Of a stretch of DNA of 7,511 bases, positions 1-5,602 are shown one piece after another. The first letter of the stretch is position 1, and every line of letters begins with the position of its first letter. This DNA is from Proteocatella sp049670425 (lineage in GTDB: Bacteria > Bacillota > Clostridia > Peptostreptococcales > Filifactoraceae). The notes below the pieces were generated by a model that searched no databases, was not told the origin of the DNA, and worked only from the letters and a program-made list of their open reading frames with translations. The position numbers and the translations under genes are program-made. The stretch is taken from contig JBATTG010000097.1 in assembly GCA_049670425.1 (NCBI GenBank), positions 1 through 7,511 of the forward strand, given 5' to 3'.

Positions 1-19
1 CCTATTGCCTGCATACATC

Positions 20-48
20 ATTATATCCTTTATTTTTTTTATTTTCAA
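20..48 (-). promoter_or_regulatory. Candidate sigma-A promoter firing leftward, out of the window
   Basis: Read on the minus strand, a TTGAAA -35 element (43-48) is followed after exactly 17 bases (26-42) by a perfect TATAAT -10 element (20-25). Transcription would start near position 13 and serve a divergent gene whose start lies left of the window. The region is very A/T-rich, so chance matches are possible, but both hexamers and the spacer are near consensus. An ATG on the minus strand at 19-21 overlaps the -10 box and would lie upstream of the transcript start, so it is not a likely start codon for that gene. Confidence 0.5.
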
Positions 49-61
49 GATTTACCCCATG

Positions 62-90
62 TTGATTGCAAATAATTTTAGTGGTATAAT
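62..90 (+). promoter_or_regulatory. Sigma-A promoter of the C39-like peptidase gene
   Basis: TTGATT (62-67), a 17-base spacer, and a perfect TATAAT (85-90) form a near-consensus vegetative promoter. Transcription would begin near 97, leaving a short leader of about 26 bases before the TTG start at 123, with the ribosome binding site at 110-115. It lies back to back with the candidate leftward promoter at 20-48, so the two may share regulation. No operator-like palindrome is evident between them. Confidence 0.62.
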
Positions 91-122
91 ATAACTTACA
101 ATTTGTGACAGGAGGAGGGCTT

Positions 123-992
123 TTGAAAAAATTTAAATTACCAATACTTTTAAAATTGATCACTCCTTTTTCCACTATATTTTCGTTGACTTTTATATTT
201 GTCGCATACACTTTCAACCAGCACTATGATGCGGGTATTGACCTGGGCATTGTACCTGAAATTGCATATGTTATAGAAGATGCCGCTAAAGAATCCGCCG
301 AAAAACTTTCTTCTGCCATTTCATCTGCTAAAGGTAACCTGGACTTGTACAAAGCTGAGCTGATTTCAAAATATGATTCATCTCAGGAGGAAAATAACCC
401 TGAAAATCCTTCATATCCTGACAACGTTAAGAATATCTATGATTTTTCAATAAATACGCAGTTTCGAAATTTTTCATATTTAAGCCAGCATGATCCCCAG
501 TGGAACTCTGTAGGTTTGGGTCCTGGTGACTCCATAGATACTTATGGATGTGGGCCGACAACACTCGCCATGATTGTTTCAAATTTTTCAGATTCAGAAT
601 TCACCCCTGACAAGGCCAGCAAACTTATGTTTGAAAAGAAACTTTATATTCCAGGCGTAGGCTCCATACATTCCATAATTCCCAAAGGCCTGGCTGATTT
701 TGGAATAAAATCCTACAGTTTCAATAACTATTCTCAGGAAACGATAAACATAGAATTGCAAAAAGGAAATATATTTGTAGCCCTTATGAAAAACGGCGTA
801 TTCAGTTCCTCAACCGGTCATTTTATAATACTCCTGGGCCTTGATGCTGATGGCAAAATAATAATTGCCGACTCTAACAGCGTTGCCAATTCTAAGAAAA
901 CCTGGGATTTGCCTCTTATTCTCAGCGAAGCCAAATATAATGCCGGCGGCACCGGTCCTTTCTGGCTTGTAGAAAGTTCCGTTGCAAACTAA
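123..992 (+). CDS. Membrane-anchored C39-like (papain-fold) cysteine peptidase
   Basis: Predicted 289-residue extracytoplasmic protein of the Peptidase_C39_2 type. The start is TTG at 123, because AGGAGG (110-115) sits 7 bases upstream; an in-frame GTG at 105 lies before that site and is rejected. Residues about 6-31 form one hydrophobic segment after a lysine-rich tip (MKKFK), giving a signal anchor or signal peptide without a clear lipobox. Residues about 50-85 are rich in Ala, Glu and Lys and may be helical. The catalytic domain runs from about 117: a YLSQHDPQW motif with the likely oxyanion-hole Gln122, the nucleophile Cys143 in GCGPTTLAM, His233 in TGHFIILLG, and an acidic partner Asp250 in IADSN. 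This matches the Gln/Cys/His/Asp layout of the family. Related domains cleave peptides or leader sequences, or act on the cell wall, and the substrate here is unknown. The gene is monocistronic between a promoter at 62-90 and a terminator at 991-1020. Its membership in the flagellar system is not shown. Confidence 0.83.
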   Translation: MKKFKLPILLKLITPFSTIFSLTFIFVAYTFNQHYDAGIDLGIVPEIAYVIEDAAKESAEKLSSAISSAKGNLDLYKAELISKYDSSQEENNPENPSYPDNVKNIYDFSINTQFRNFSYLSQHDPQWNSVGLGPGDSIDTYGCGPTTLAMIVSNFSDSEFTPDKASKLMFEKKLYIPGVGSIHSIIPKGLADFGIKSYSFNNYSQETINIELQKGNIFVALMKNGVFSSSTGHFIILLGLDADGKIIIADSNSVANSKKTWDLPLILSEAKYNAGGTGPFWLVESSVAN

Positions 993-1020
993 AAGCAGAT
1001 GCTTGAATACATCTGCTTTT
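991..1020. terminator. Shared hairpin terminator between peptidase gene and fliS
   Basis: An 11-bp perfect stem (991-1001 with 1010-1020, arms AAAAGCAGATG / CATCTGCTTTT) closes an 8-base loop. The first arm overlaps the last two bases of the peptidase stop codon, and the fliS stop lies 22 bases beyond the other arm. The arms begin with AAAA and end with TTTT, so each direction gives a short U run and the hairpin can serve both convergent genes. The U run is only four bases, so termination may be incomplete. Confidence 0.72.
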
Positions 1021-1042
1021 CACTCTAATAACAGCCTTAAAA

Positions 1043-1411
1043 CTATCTGTTTGCTATTTTGTTGGCTTCCTTGAAAGTATCCCTCATCTCAATAACCAAT
1101 TCCCGTACTTCTTCAACGACTTCTATCCTTCTGCCTGCTTTTATTCGGTTGAATTCATAGATGAAAAATTCATACATTCTTAGAAGTTCCTGGCTTATGG
1201 GTATGCTTCTGTCTAAAATAGCTGACAGATATTTTATTATATCTATGGATTTTTGTATGGAGATGTCCATAAGATCATAATTTTGAGATTGAATTGCTAT
1301 TTCTGATTTTGTAAGACTTTTAACTACTTCGTCAAAAAGAGCTACAATTTGCTCTCCCTTGGTCATGGTATTTATAGATTGAGTTTTATATTGATCATAT
1401 CCATATTGCAT
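1043..1411 (-). CDS. fliS: FliS, flagellin export chaperone
   Basis: The 122-residue product has the size and pattern of FliS, the cytoplasmic four-helix chaperone that binds the C-terminus of flagellin, stops premature polymerisation, and delivers it to the flagellar export gate. Visible family features are the N-terminal tyrosine-rich stretch (MQYGYDQYKTQ), the first helix with EQIVALFDEVV where FliS proteins usually have LI-x-LYDG, the central IDIIKYLSAILD helix, the MYEFFIYEFNR helix, and an ELVIEMRDTFKEA tail. It is divergent: the usual aromatic/Gly 'YDG' is FDE. The ATG is preceded by AAAGGATGG, 9 bases upstream. The gene stands alone, divergent from the parA-like gene and convergent with the peptidase gene, whereas fliS commonly follows fliD. 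It may therefore be a second or relocated copy. In Bacillus, FliS also binds the anti-sigma factor FlgM; whether this one does cannot be seen. Confidence 0.85.
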   Translation of the reverse strand: MQYGYDQYKTQSINTMTKGEQIVALFDEVVKSLTKSEIAIQSQNYDLMDISIQKSIDIIKYLSAILDRSIPISQELLRMYEFFIYEFNRIKAGRRIEVVEEVRELVIEMRDTFKEANKIANR

Positions 1412-1475
1412 TTTATATTTCCATCCTTTTCTCTATTCATGGGGTTCACTCCATACCAGCATACCTATTCCAAAA

Positions 1476-1481
1476 ATTATC
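1476..1481 (-). promoter_or_regulatory. Possible extended -10 element for fliS
   Basis: On the minus strand TGTGATAAT reads as an extended -10 (TG-n-GATAAT) ending about 64 bases before the fliS start codon. No convincing -35 is found at 16-18 bases upstream; the sequence there is simply A/T. Extended -10 promoters can work without a good -35, so this is a plausible but weak call. No good sigma-28 match (TAAA-N15-GCCGATAT) was seen, although late flagellar genes often use one. Confidence 0.3.
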
Positions 1482-1517
1482 ACACAATCGCTATATTTTT
1501 AATTTTTAACATTATGT

Positions 1518-1602
1518 TTTTCGACTGTTCTGTCGAAAATATTGTATATGTACTTATGTCGTATATTAAAAATCGTTAATCTCTATATTTGTTTATTCGA
1601 CA
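1518..1602. promoter_or_regulatory. Cluster of Spo0A-box-like sites in fliS/parA divergent region
   Basis: The Spo0A recognition heptamer TGTCGAA occurs perfectly at 1531-1537 (plus) and at 1596-1602 (minus, read as TTCGACA on the plus strand). Single-mismatch copies occur at 1520-1526 (minus, AGTCGAA) and 1557-1563 (plus, TGTCGTA). The first two copies form an 8-bp inverted repeat, TTTTCGAC / GTCGAAAA, at 1518-1539 with a 6-base spacer. The minus copy at 1596-1602 could overlap a poor -35 for the parA-like gene (TTCGAC, 17 bases, TAATAG), the position used when Spo0A-P activates sigma-A promoters. Four matches within 85 bases of otherwise featureless A/T-rich DNA suggests real Spo0A control of fliS, the parA-like gene, or both. 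Confidence 0.5.
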
Positions 1603-1714
1603 TACTCCATGATTTTATTAATAGTTTTTTGATAATTTATAGAAATAGTATTATCTTTTTAAATATATTTGTTTTTAATCAACTAGTTTGTTTTTTGGAA
1701 ATGAGGGGATTATT
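1603..1714 (+). promoter_or_regulatory. A/T-rich leader of the parA-like gene with its ribosome binding site
   Basis: This stretch is nearly all A and T and carries no gene. The ribosome binding site GAGGGG (1703-1708) lies 6 bases before the ATG at 1715 and fixes that start over an in-frame TTG at 1688. A TATTAT at 1649-1654 could be a -10 element, but the nearest TTGATA (1629-1634) is only 14 bases away, too close for a standard sigma-A promoter. The promoter is therefore unresolved. Confidence 0.5.
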
Positions 1715-2473
1715 ATGTCAACCGTTATTACTTTTACTAACCAAAAGGGTGGTGTTGGTAAAACCACTTCTTCAAGCGCATTGATTTCAGGGCTTGCCAT
1801 GAGAGGCTATCAAGTTCTGGGAATTGATTTGGATCCTCAGGGAAACTTGGGTTTCTATTTTGGTATTGATATCGAAAGCAGCACATCCATATATGACGTT
1901 TTTAAGGGTCAACACAATATCGAATCAGCCATTTATCACACCGAGCATTGCGATATAATACCATCTAACATCCTGCTCAGTGGTGCTGAAATTGAATTCA
2001 ACCAGTTCGGAAGAGAATATCTCCTTAAAAATGTAATTTCTGCGATTGGAGACAGATACGATTATATAATAATCGACACTCCTCCGGCACTCAATATACT
2101 TACCGTTAACGCCTATGTAGCCTCTGACTACCTGATAATCCCGATGGTTCCTGAAATCCTGAGTTTGCTTGGTGTTTCTCAGCTCAAAGAGACATTTTTG
2201 GCCGTGCAGAAATTCTATAACCCCAAACTTCGGATTTTAGGTATCCTTATTACCAAATTTAATGGTCGTACCATCTTGGCCAGAGAAGTTTTGGATATGT
2301 CCGAAAAAATCGCCGTCCAGCTTGATACAGTAGTCCTGTCTTCTAAAATACGTCCTGCTGTAGTGGTTGCCGAATCACCGGCTCACGGCATAAGTATTTT
2401 CGAGTATGCCCCAAGTTCGAATCCAGCTAAGGATTACAATGATTTTATAGATGAAATTTTATCTAAATTTTAA
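1715..2473 (+). CDS. Soj/ParA-family ATPase
   Basis: This 252-residue protein is a complete ParA/MinD-superfamily ATPase of the Soj type. It has the deviant Walker A KGGVGKTT (11-18, with signature Lys11 and catalytic Lys16), the switch I/Walker A' DLDPQGN (38-44), Walker B IIIDTPP (Asp121), and a typical Soj-like C-terminus (RPAVVVAESPAHG, 213-225, then a YAPSSNPAKDY stretch). It lacks the C-terminal amphipathic membrane helix of MinD and FlhG, so it is expected to act on the nucleoid, where ATP-bound dimers bind DNA non-specifically; Arg185, Arg190 and Arg213 lie in the region used for this in Soj. No parB gene or parS-like site (TGTTTCACGTGAAACA) is present. The next gene, 21 bases downstream, takes the place a ParB partner would occupy. 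The flagellar and chemotaxis surroundings suggest a role in placing receptor arrays, flagella or another cargo, but a second chromosome-type Soj is an alternative. Confidence 0.9.
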   Translation: MSTVITFTNQKGGVGKTTSSSALISGLAMRGYQVLGIDLDPQGNLGFYFGIDIESSTSIYDVFKGQHNIESAIYHTEHCDIIPSNILLSGAEIEFNQFGREYLLKNVISAIGDRYDYIIIDTPPALNILTVNAYVASDYLIIPMVPEILSLLGVSQLKETFLAVQKFYNPKLRILGILITKFNGRTILAREVLDMSEKIAVQLDTVVLSSKIRPAVVVAESPAHGISIFEYAPSSNPAKDYNDFIDEILSKF

Positions 2474-2494
2474 TAACTTACAGGGGGTAACCTA

Positions 2495-3409
2495 ATGGCT
2501 AGAAAAACTAACAAGACTGCGCATGTTTTAAATTTAATTGCAGGTTCTGGAAATGAAAATTCCAGTAACGATGCGATAGATGAAACAAAAGATGCTACTG
2601 CAAAACCCGGTGCCGAGGACAATGCCCTTAGTAACGATTCAGCCTCTGTTAAAAATACGTCTTCATCTAATTTCGAAAAAACTTCAAAAATCAATGAGCC
2701 TAATAAAGCTGGAAACAGCCCTAATTTAGAGATTTTATTCAATGATCATGATCCGCTTTCCGATTTAATAAAAGATGCGTTGGAGGATATTGAGGATATG
2801 AATACTCCCGATGAGCTTTCAACCCAAGAAGAACTTCCTGTTGAAGATGGCGACATCTCAAATGAAAACAGTCCTGCAGATGATGGGGAAAAACCAAGCC
2901 TTCCAGATGAAGAAACTGATATCTCTGATAGTATGGCTCATGAAAATAAAATTCAAGAAAATAAAGAGTCTTCAGATGATGTTGAAACTTTACCCGGTGT
3001 AACAGACCATGAAAATATAATAATCCCAGATGATAACTTAAATGTCGAGCAACATGCTCCCAAGAGTACCCTTTTGGAGGAGATTGAAAAATCCAGCCGG
3101 GTGCATTCTCATGACCGAAAAAATTTGAATTCGATGCTTGATTTGGATTTTAAGTATGTAAATGTCTATGAGCGAATTGTGCAAGATAAGATTCTTGAGT
3201 ATATGGATAAGTTTGATATGTGCAAGTGTGACCGATGTATCATTGATACCTTCGCCCTTGCGCTCACCTTCCTCCCTACGAAAATTGTAGTGGTTGACAG
3301 GGATTCGAGCTTCCCTATGATCAGTTTCTATGAAACTAAAAATACTGCCATCATATCAACATCCCTTATCAGGGCCTGCGTCATGGTAAAAGACAAGCCT
3401 AATCATTAA
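2495..3409 (+). CDS. Acidic disordered protein with C-terminal ComFB-like domain
   Basis: The 304-residue product has three parts. Residues 1-18 (MARKTNKTAHVLNLIAGS) are basic with a short hydrophobic patch. Residues about 19-215 are rich in Asp, Glu, Ser, Asn and Pro, without hydrophobic core spacing, and are probably disordered. Residues about 222-304 match the ComFB family (late competence protein ComFB): a helix ending ILEYMDKFDM, the CKCDRC motif (Cys243, Cys245, Cys248), the DTFALALTFLP segment, and a KPNH end like the family's usual terminus. Stand-alone ComFB proteins are about 90-100 residues, so this is an extended version. ComFB-like proteins have been reported to bind cyclic dinucleotides in cyanobacteria, and the Cys motif suggests metal binding. 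The ATG has AGGGGG (2482-2487) 7 bases upstream, and the gene lies 21 bases after the parA-like gene, so the two are surely co-transcribed. Its place suggests it is the ATPase's partner or cargo adaptor; the basic N-terminus resembles the short Lys/Arg peptides of ParB-type partners that stimulate ParA ATPases. The partnership is inference. Confidence 0.8.
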   Translation: MARKTNKTAHVLNLIAGSGNENSSNDAIDETKDATAKPGAEDNALSNDSASVKNTSSSNFEKTSKINEPNKAGNSPNLEILFNDHDPLSDLIKDALEDIEDMNTPDELSTQEELPVEDGDISNENSPADDGEKPSLPDEETDISDSMAHENKIQENKESSDDVETLPGVTDHENIIIPDDNLNVEQHAPKSTLLEEIEKSSRVHSHDRKNLNSMLDLDFKYVNVYERIVQDKILEYMDKFDMCKCDRCIIDTFALALTFLPTKIVVVDRDSSFPMISFYETKNTAIISTSLIRACVMVKDKPNH

Positions 3410-3434
3410 CATATTATATCCGAATTTCACACTA

Positions 3435-3483
3435 AAAAACCACCCCCTGGAGCATATCAAGTCTCCAATAAGGGGTGGTTTTT
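3435..3483. terminator. Two-tier bidirectional terminator between comFB-like gene and cheV
   Basis: A 12-bp stem pairs 3435-3446 (AAAAACCACCCC) with 3472-3483 (GGGGTGGTTTTT). Inside it, a second small stem pairs TGGAG (3448-3452) with CTCCA (3463-3467) around a 10-base loop. The GC-rich core is followed by TTTTT on the plus strand and by TTTTTT on the minus strand, so it can stop both the parA/comFB unit and the sigma-28 to cheV operon. It starts 26 bases after the comFB-like stop and ends 9 bases from the cheV stop. Confidence 0.9.
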
Positions 3484-3491
3484 AAAACTCT

Positions 3492-4454
3492 CTAAATTCC
3501 TCTGTCTTCTGCCTTCGATTGTTTTGCCCTTGCCAGGAGCATATCTATAACTTCCACAAGATGTCCTATTTCAGGCTTGCTGAGTTGTTCATCTGCACCC
3601 AGGCTTCTTCCTTTTATTCTCATCTCTTCATTTATTAATGATGAGAATATTACAAGCGGTATGGATTTGAGATCCTTGTCATCTTTTACAAGTTTGGTCA
3701 GTCTGTGTCCATCCATTTTAGGCATTTCAATATCGGTTATTATAAGACCAATGTTCTCGCCAGCCGTTTGATTCTCCTTCATTTTGTTCAAATAATCCCA
3801 GGCTTCTTCCCCATTATTGCATTTTATAACATTCGTATAGCCTGCTCTTGAAAGTGCTTCCGTTATCATTTTAGAAAGCAGCACAGAATCTTCTGCAAGC
3901 ATTATAGGCACTTCATTTCTCGTTCTTGCTCCCATTTTTGCTATTGATTCGAGCTGTATTCCGGTCTCTGGCGCTATGTCTGCTACAATCTTTTCAAAAT
4001 CCAGTATGGTTACCAGGTCATTATCACATTGTGCTATTCCAGTCGCTATACCTTCTTCACCTCTGCTGAGTGTTTTATCCGGCTTTTGAATTGCCTTCCA
4101 TGATACCCTGCTTATTCCAACTACCGTATGCACTCTAAATGCCATATACAGTTTATTGAAATTTGTTATTATAAAAAGATCCTTCTCGTTCTTTTCACTT
4201 TCTTTTCCAGAGAGATACATAGGAAGATCTACCACGGTAAACACCTTTTCTCTTGGTTTGAAAATACCTTCAACGGCAGGGTGCGCATGAGGAATCGGTT
4301 TTACCTTGCTTGCCATCATTATCTCTTTTACTTTAGCCACATTTATTCCATAGAGCTCGTCATAAATTGTGAACTCCATAATCTCAATTTCGTTAGTTCC
4401 TGATTCCAGCAGTATTTCATTCTTTCCTCGGTTTCTACTATTCATATTATTCAT
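3492..4454 (-). CDS. cheV: CheV, CheW-receiver chemotaxis coupling protein
   Basis: CheV links chemoreceptors to the kinase CheA and aids adaptation when its receiver is phosphorylated. The 320-residue product has an N-terminal CheW-like domain (about 25-165, beginning EIMEFTIYDELYGI) and a C-terminal receiver domain (about 181-307). The receiver is complete: acidic pair Glu188-Asp189, phosphoacceptor Asp241 in TDIEMPKMDG, Ser271/Ser272 at the switch position, and Lys293 in SKPE. The ATG at 4454 is chosen because GAGAGGTG lies 6 bases upstream; a GTG at 4461-4463 overlaps that ribosome binding site and cannot be the start. The N-terminus is Asn/Met/Ser-rich low complexity (MNNMNSRNRG), with a further in-frame ATG at 4445. 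This is the last gene of the minus-strand operon, 31 bases after cheD, and it ends just before the shared terminator. Its grouping with cheC and cheD puts the adaptation functions in one transcript. Confidence 0.95.
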   Translation of the reverse strand: MNNMNSRNRGKNEILLESGTNEIEIMEFTIYDELYGINVAKVKEIMMASKVKPIPHAHPAVEGIFKPREKVFTVVDLPMYLSGKESEKNEKDLFIITNFNKLYMAFRVHTVVGISRVSWKAIQKPDKTLSRGEEGIATGIAQCDNDLVTILDFEKIVADIAPETGIQLESIAKMGARTRNEVPIMLAEDSVLLSKMITEALSRAGYTNVIKCNNGEEAWDYLNKMKENQTAGENIGLIITDIEMPKMDGHRLTKLVKDDKDLKSIPLVIFSSLINEEMRIKGRSLGADEQLSKPEIGHLVEVIDMLLARAKQSKAEDRGI

Positions 4455-4485
4455 ACTATTCACCTCTCTGAGTTTACTTTAATAA

Positions 4486-4968
4486 TTAGAATACTATATC
4501 TGACTTTCCAAACACTTTTATTTTTGCCATTCCCGTACTCACATCAAAGGAAAGCGTCCTGGCATAATTGGCTCCCGTATCTTCTTTTAAAAGCTTTATT
4601 CCCTCTGCTCTTAATATACTCCTTGTACTTATAGTATTTCGCTCTCCAATGTTGCCCAAAGGGCCTGTTATTTGCACTTCAAACATCTTAGCGCCTCCAG
4701 CTATCTTTCCTGATATCCGCTGTCTTTGCGCCCCAAATACTTCCATCTTTCGTAAGGTTTCTCTTATTCCGGTATCTGCATATTTAAATATATTCTGATT
4801 ATTAGATGAAAGTGATTCTGGCAGCATGATATGAATCATGCCTCCCAGTTTTATAACCGGGTCATACAGGCATATACCTATGCATGAACCCAAAGCATAA
4901 GTTATTAAGGTTCCCTCTCCTCTTGCTATTTTCATATCTGCTATCCCGACTATATGCTTATTATCCAT
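4486..4968 (-). CDS. cheD: CheD, chemoreceptor glutamine deamidase
   Basis: CheD hydrolyses the side-chain amide of specific glutamines in methyl-accepting chemotaxis proteins, activating them for CheA signalling, and it also binds CheC. The 160-residue length is normal. The catalytic triad is recognisable: Cys29 in ALGSCIGICLYDP, His46 in GGMIHIMLP, and Thr23 six residues before the Cys. The Thr-Cys-His spacing equals that described for Thermotoga CheD. Further family landmarks are AGGAKMF and the IGERN motif that precedes the helix in the deamidase fold. The start ATG lies inside the last codons of cheC (8-bp overlap), with only a weak AGG about 8 bases upstream, so translation is probably coupled to cheC. 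This fits the known CheC-CheD heterodimer, in which CheC inhibits CheD and CheD boosts CheC phosphatase activity. Confidence 0.96.
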   Translation of the reverse strand: MDNKHIVGIADMKIARGEGTLITYALGSCIGICLYDPVIKLGGMIHIMLPESLSSNNQNIFKYADTGIRETLRKMEVFGAQRQRISGKIAGGAKMFEVQITGPLGNIGERNTISTRSILRAEGIKLLKEDTGANYARTLSFDVSTGMAKIKVFGKSDIVF

Positions 4969-5587
4969 TTTGAATACCTAGTTTCTCGAACAGGCTATTT
5001 AGCGATTCCATTTCAGGCACTAGTATCAAATTCCCTCCTATTTCCTGTTCATCACAGACAAGGCTTCCTCCTATCGTCATTATTTTATCCGTCTCATATC
5101 CAAATTCAATCATTGGAACAGAGAGTATCCCTCCAAGCATACTCGTTGATATACAGGGTACAGAAAGCTTTGCACTTATTCCCACAAGACTTGTCAGGGA
5201 ATTTATGTACGAAGATATTATTATGTTTCCAATCTCCATTATTGCCGATATTTCCATCTCCCCCAATTGCTCGTAGCTCTCTACTTCTTCTGACATCAAA
5301 TTTTTAAGTACTATATTTATGAATTTCAGATCCTGGATGTACAGCATTAAACCCTTTATGTCCCCCGTGATTCTGGTCAATACTCCTACTACTATTTTTT
5401 CCGGGCCTCCGAGCTTGTACACCGCATCATTATATCCCATGATGGATACATCTGGCTGCGTCATCTTTATTTCTCTGGATAACATGGATGCCAGTGCTGT
5501 CGCGGCGTTTCCTATCCCTATGCTCCCTATTTCCTTCAAGACGTCCAGCCCCATGCTGTCTATCTGTTCATAATTAGTTATTTTCAA
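4961..5587 (-). CDS. cheC: CheC, CheY-P phosphatase with one altered active site
   Basis: CheC dephosphorylates CheY-P and controls CheD in the Bacillus-type adaptation system. The 208-residue product has the two pseudo-repeated phosphatase motifs of the family ([D/S]xxxExxN, 22 residues, P). The second is intact: Ser113, Glu117, Asn120, and Pro143 at the right distance. The first keeps Asp15, Glu19 and Pro45, but the Asn is Ser22 (KEIGSIGIGN instead of the usual EIGN), a change reachable by one base (AAC to AGC). Activity should therefore rest on the second site. The start is TTG at 5587, with GGGAGG (5594-5599) 6 bases upstream; the next Met is residue 12 and would remove part of the first helix. 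The gene follows flgG by 15 bases and overlaps cheD by 8 bases. At this length, and with the CheD partner adjacent, it is CheC rather than the shorter CheX. Confidence 0.95.
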   Translation of the reverse strand: MKITNYEQIDSMGLDVLKEIGSIGIGNAATALASMLSREIKMTQPDVSIMGYNDAVYKLGGPEKIVVGVLTRITGDIKGLMLYIQDLKFINIVLKNLMSEEVESYEQLGEMEISAIMEIGNIIISSYINSLTSLVGISAKLSVPCISTSMLGGILSVPMIEFGYETDKIMTIGGSLVCDEQEIGGNLILVPEMESLNSLFEKLGIQNG

Positions 5588-5602
5588 TATTTGCCTCCCA
5601 GC

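Noticed and set aside
19..21. Minus-strand ATG with AAAGGA nearby as start of a divergent gene
   Set aside because: It overlaps the TATAAT of the leftward promoter, so it would lie upstream of the transcript start; only seven codons are visible. The true start is probably beyond the left edge.
105..122. GTG at 105 as peptidase start
   Set aside because: The AGGAGG lies inside this extension and is correctly spaced for TTG at 123; translation from 105 would give a GGG-rich tip made from the ribosome binding site itself.
2..217. Minus-strand reading frame of 71 codons
   Set aside because: It runs across both candidate promoters and the peptidase N-terminus, its Lys/Asn-rich product merely mirrors poly-T DNA, and it has no ribosome binding site or recognisable domain.
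1485..1510. Sigma-28-type promoter for fliS on the minus strand
   Set aside because: A CGAT core and a TAAA are present, but the spacing is about three bases short and the flanking octamer fits poorly.
1349..1784. Plus-strand open frames across the fliS/parA intergenic region
   Set aside because: Products are Phe/Ile/Tyr-rich low-complexity sequences typical of A/T-rich noncoding DNA, they overlap fliS or parA-like coding sequence, and none has a good ribosome binding site.
2470..2742. Minus-strand 90-codon frame opposite the comFB-like gene
   Set aside because: It is a shadow of the acidic Ser/Asp-rich coding sequence and has no start signal or domain.
1715..3409. Ordinary parAB chromosome partition locus
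   Set aside because: The second protein has no ParB nuclease-like or helix-turn-helix region, and no parS palindrome is seen; its folded end is ComFB-like instead.
4461..4463. GTG start for cheV
   Set aside because: It is part of the GAGAGGTG ribosome binding site that serves the ATG at 4454.
4954..5573. Plus-strand frames opposite cheC
   Set aside because: They are antisense shadows of a clearly conserved gene; no ribosome binding site or family match.
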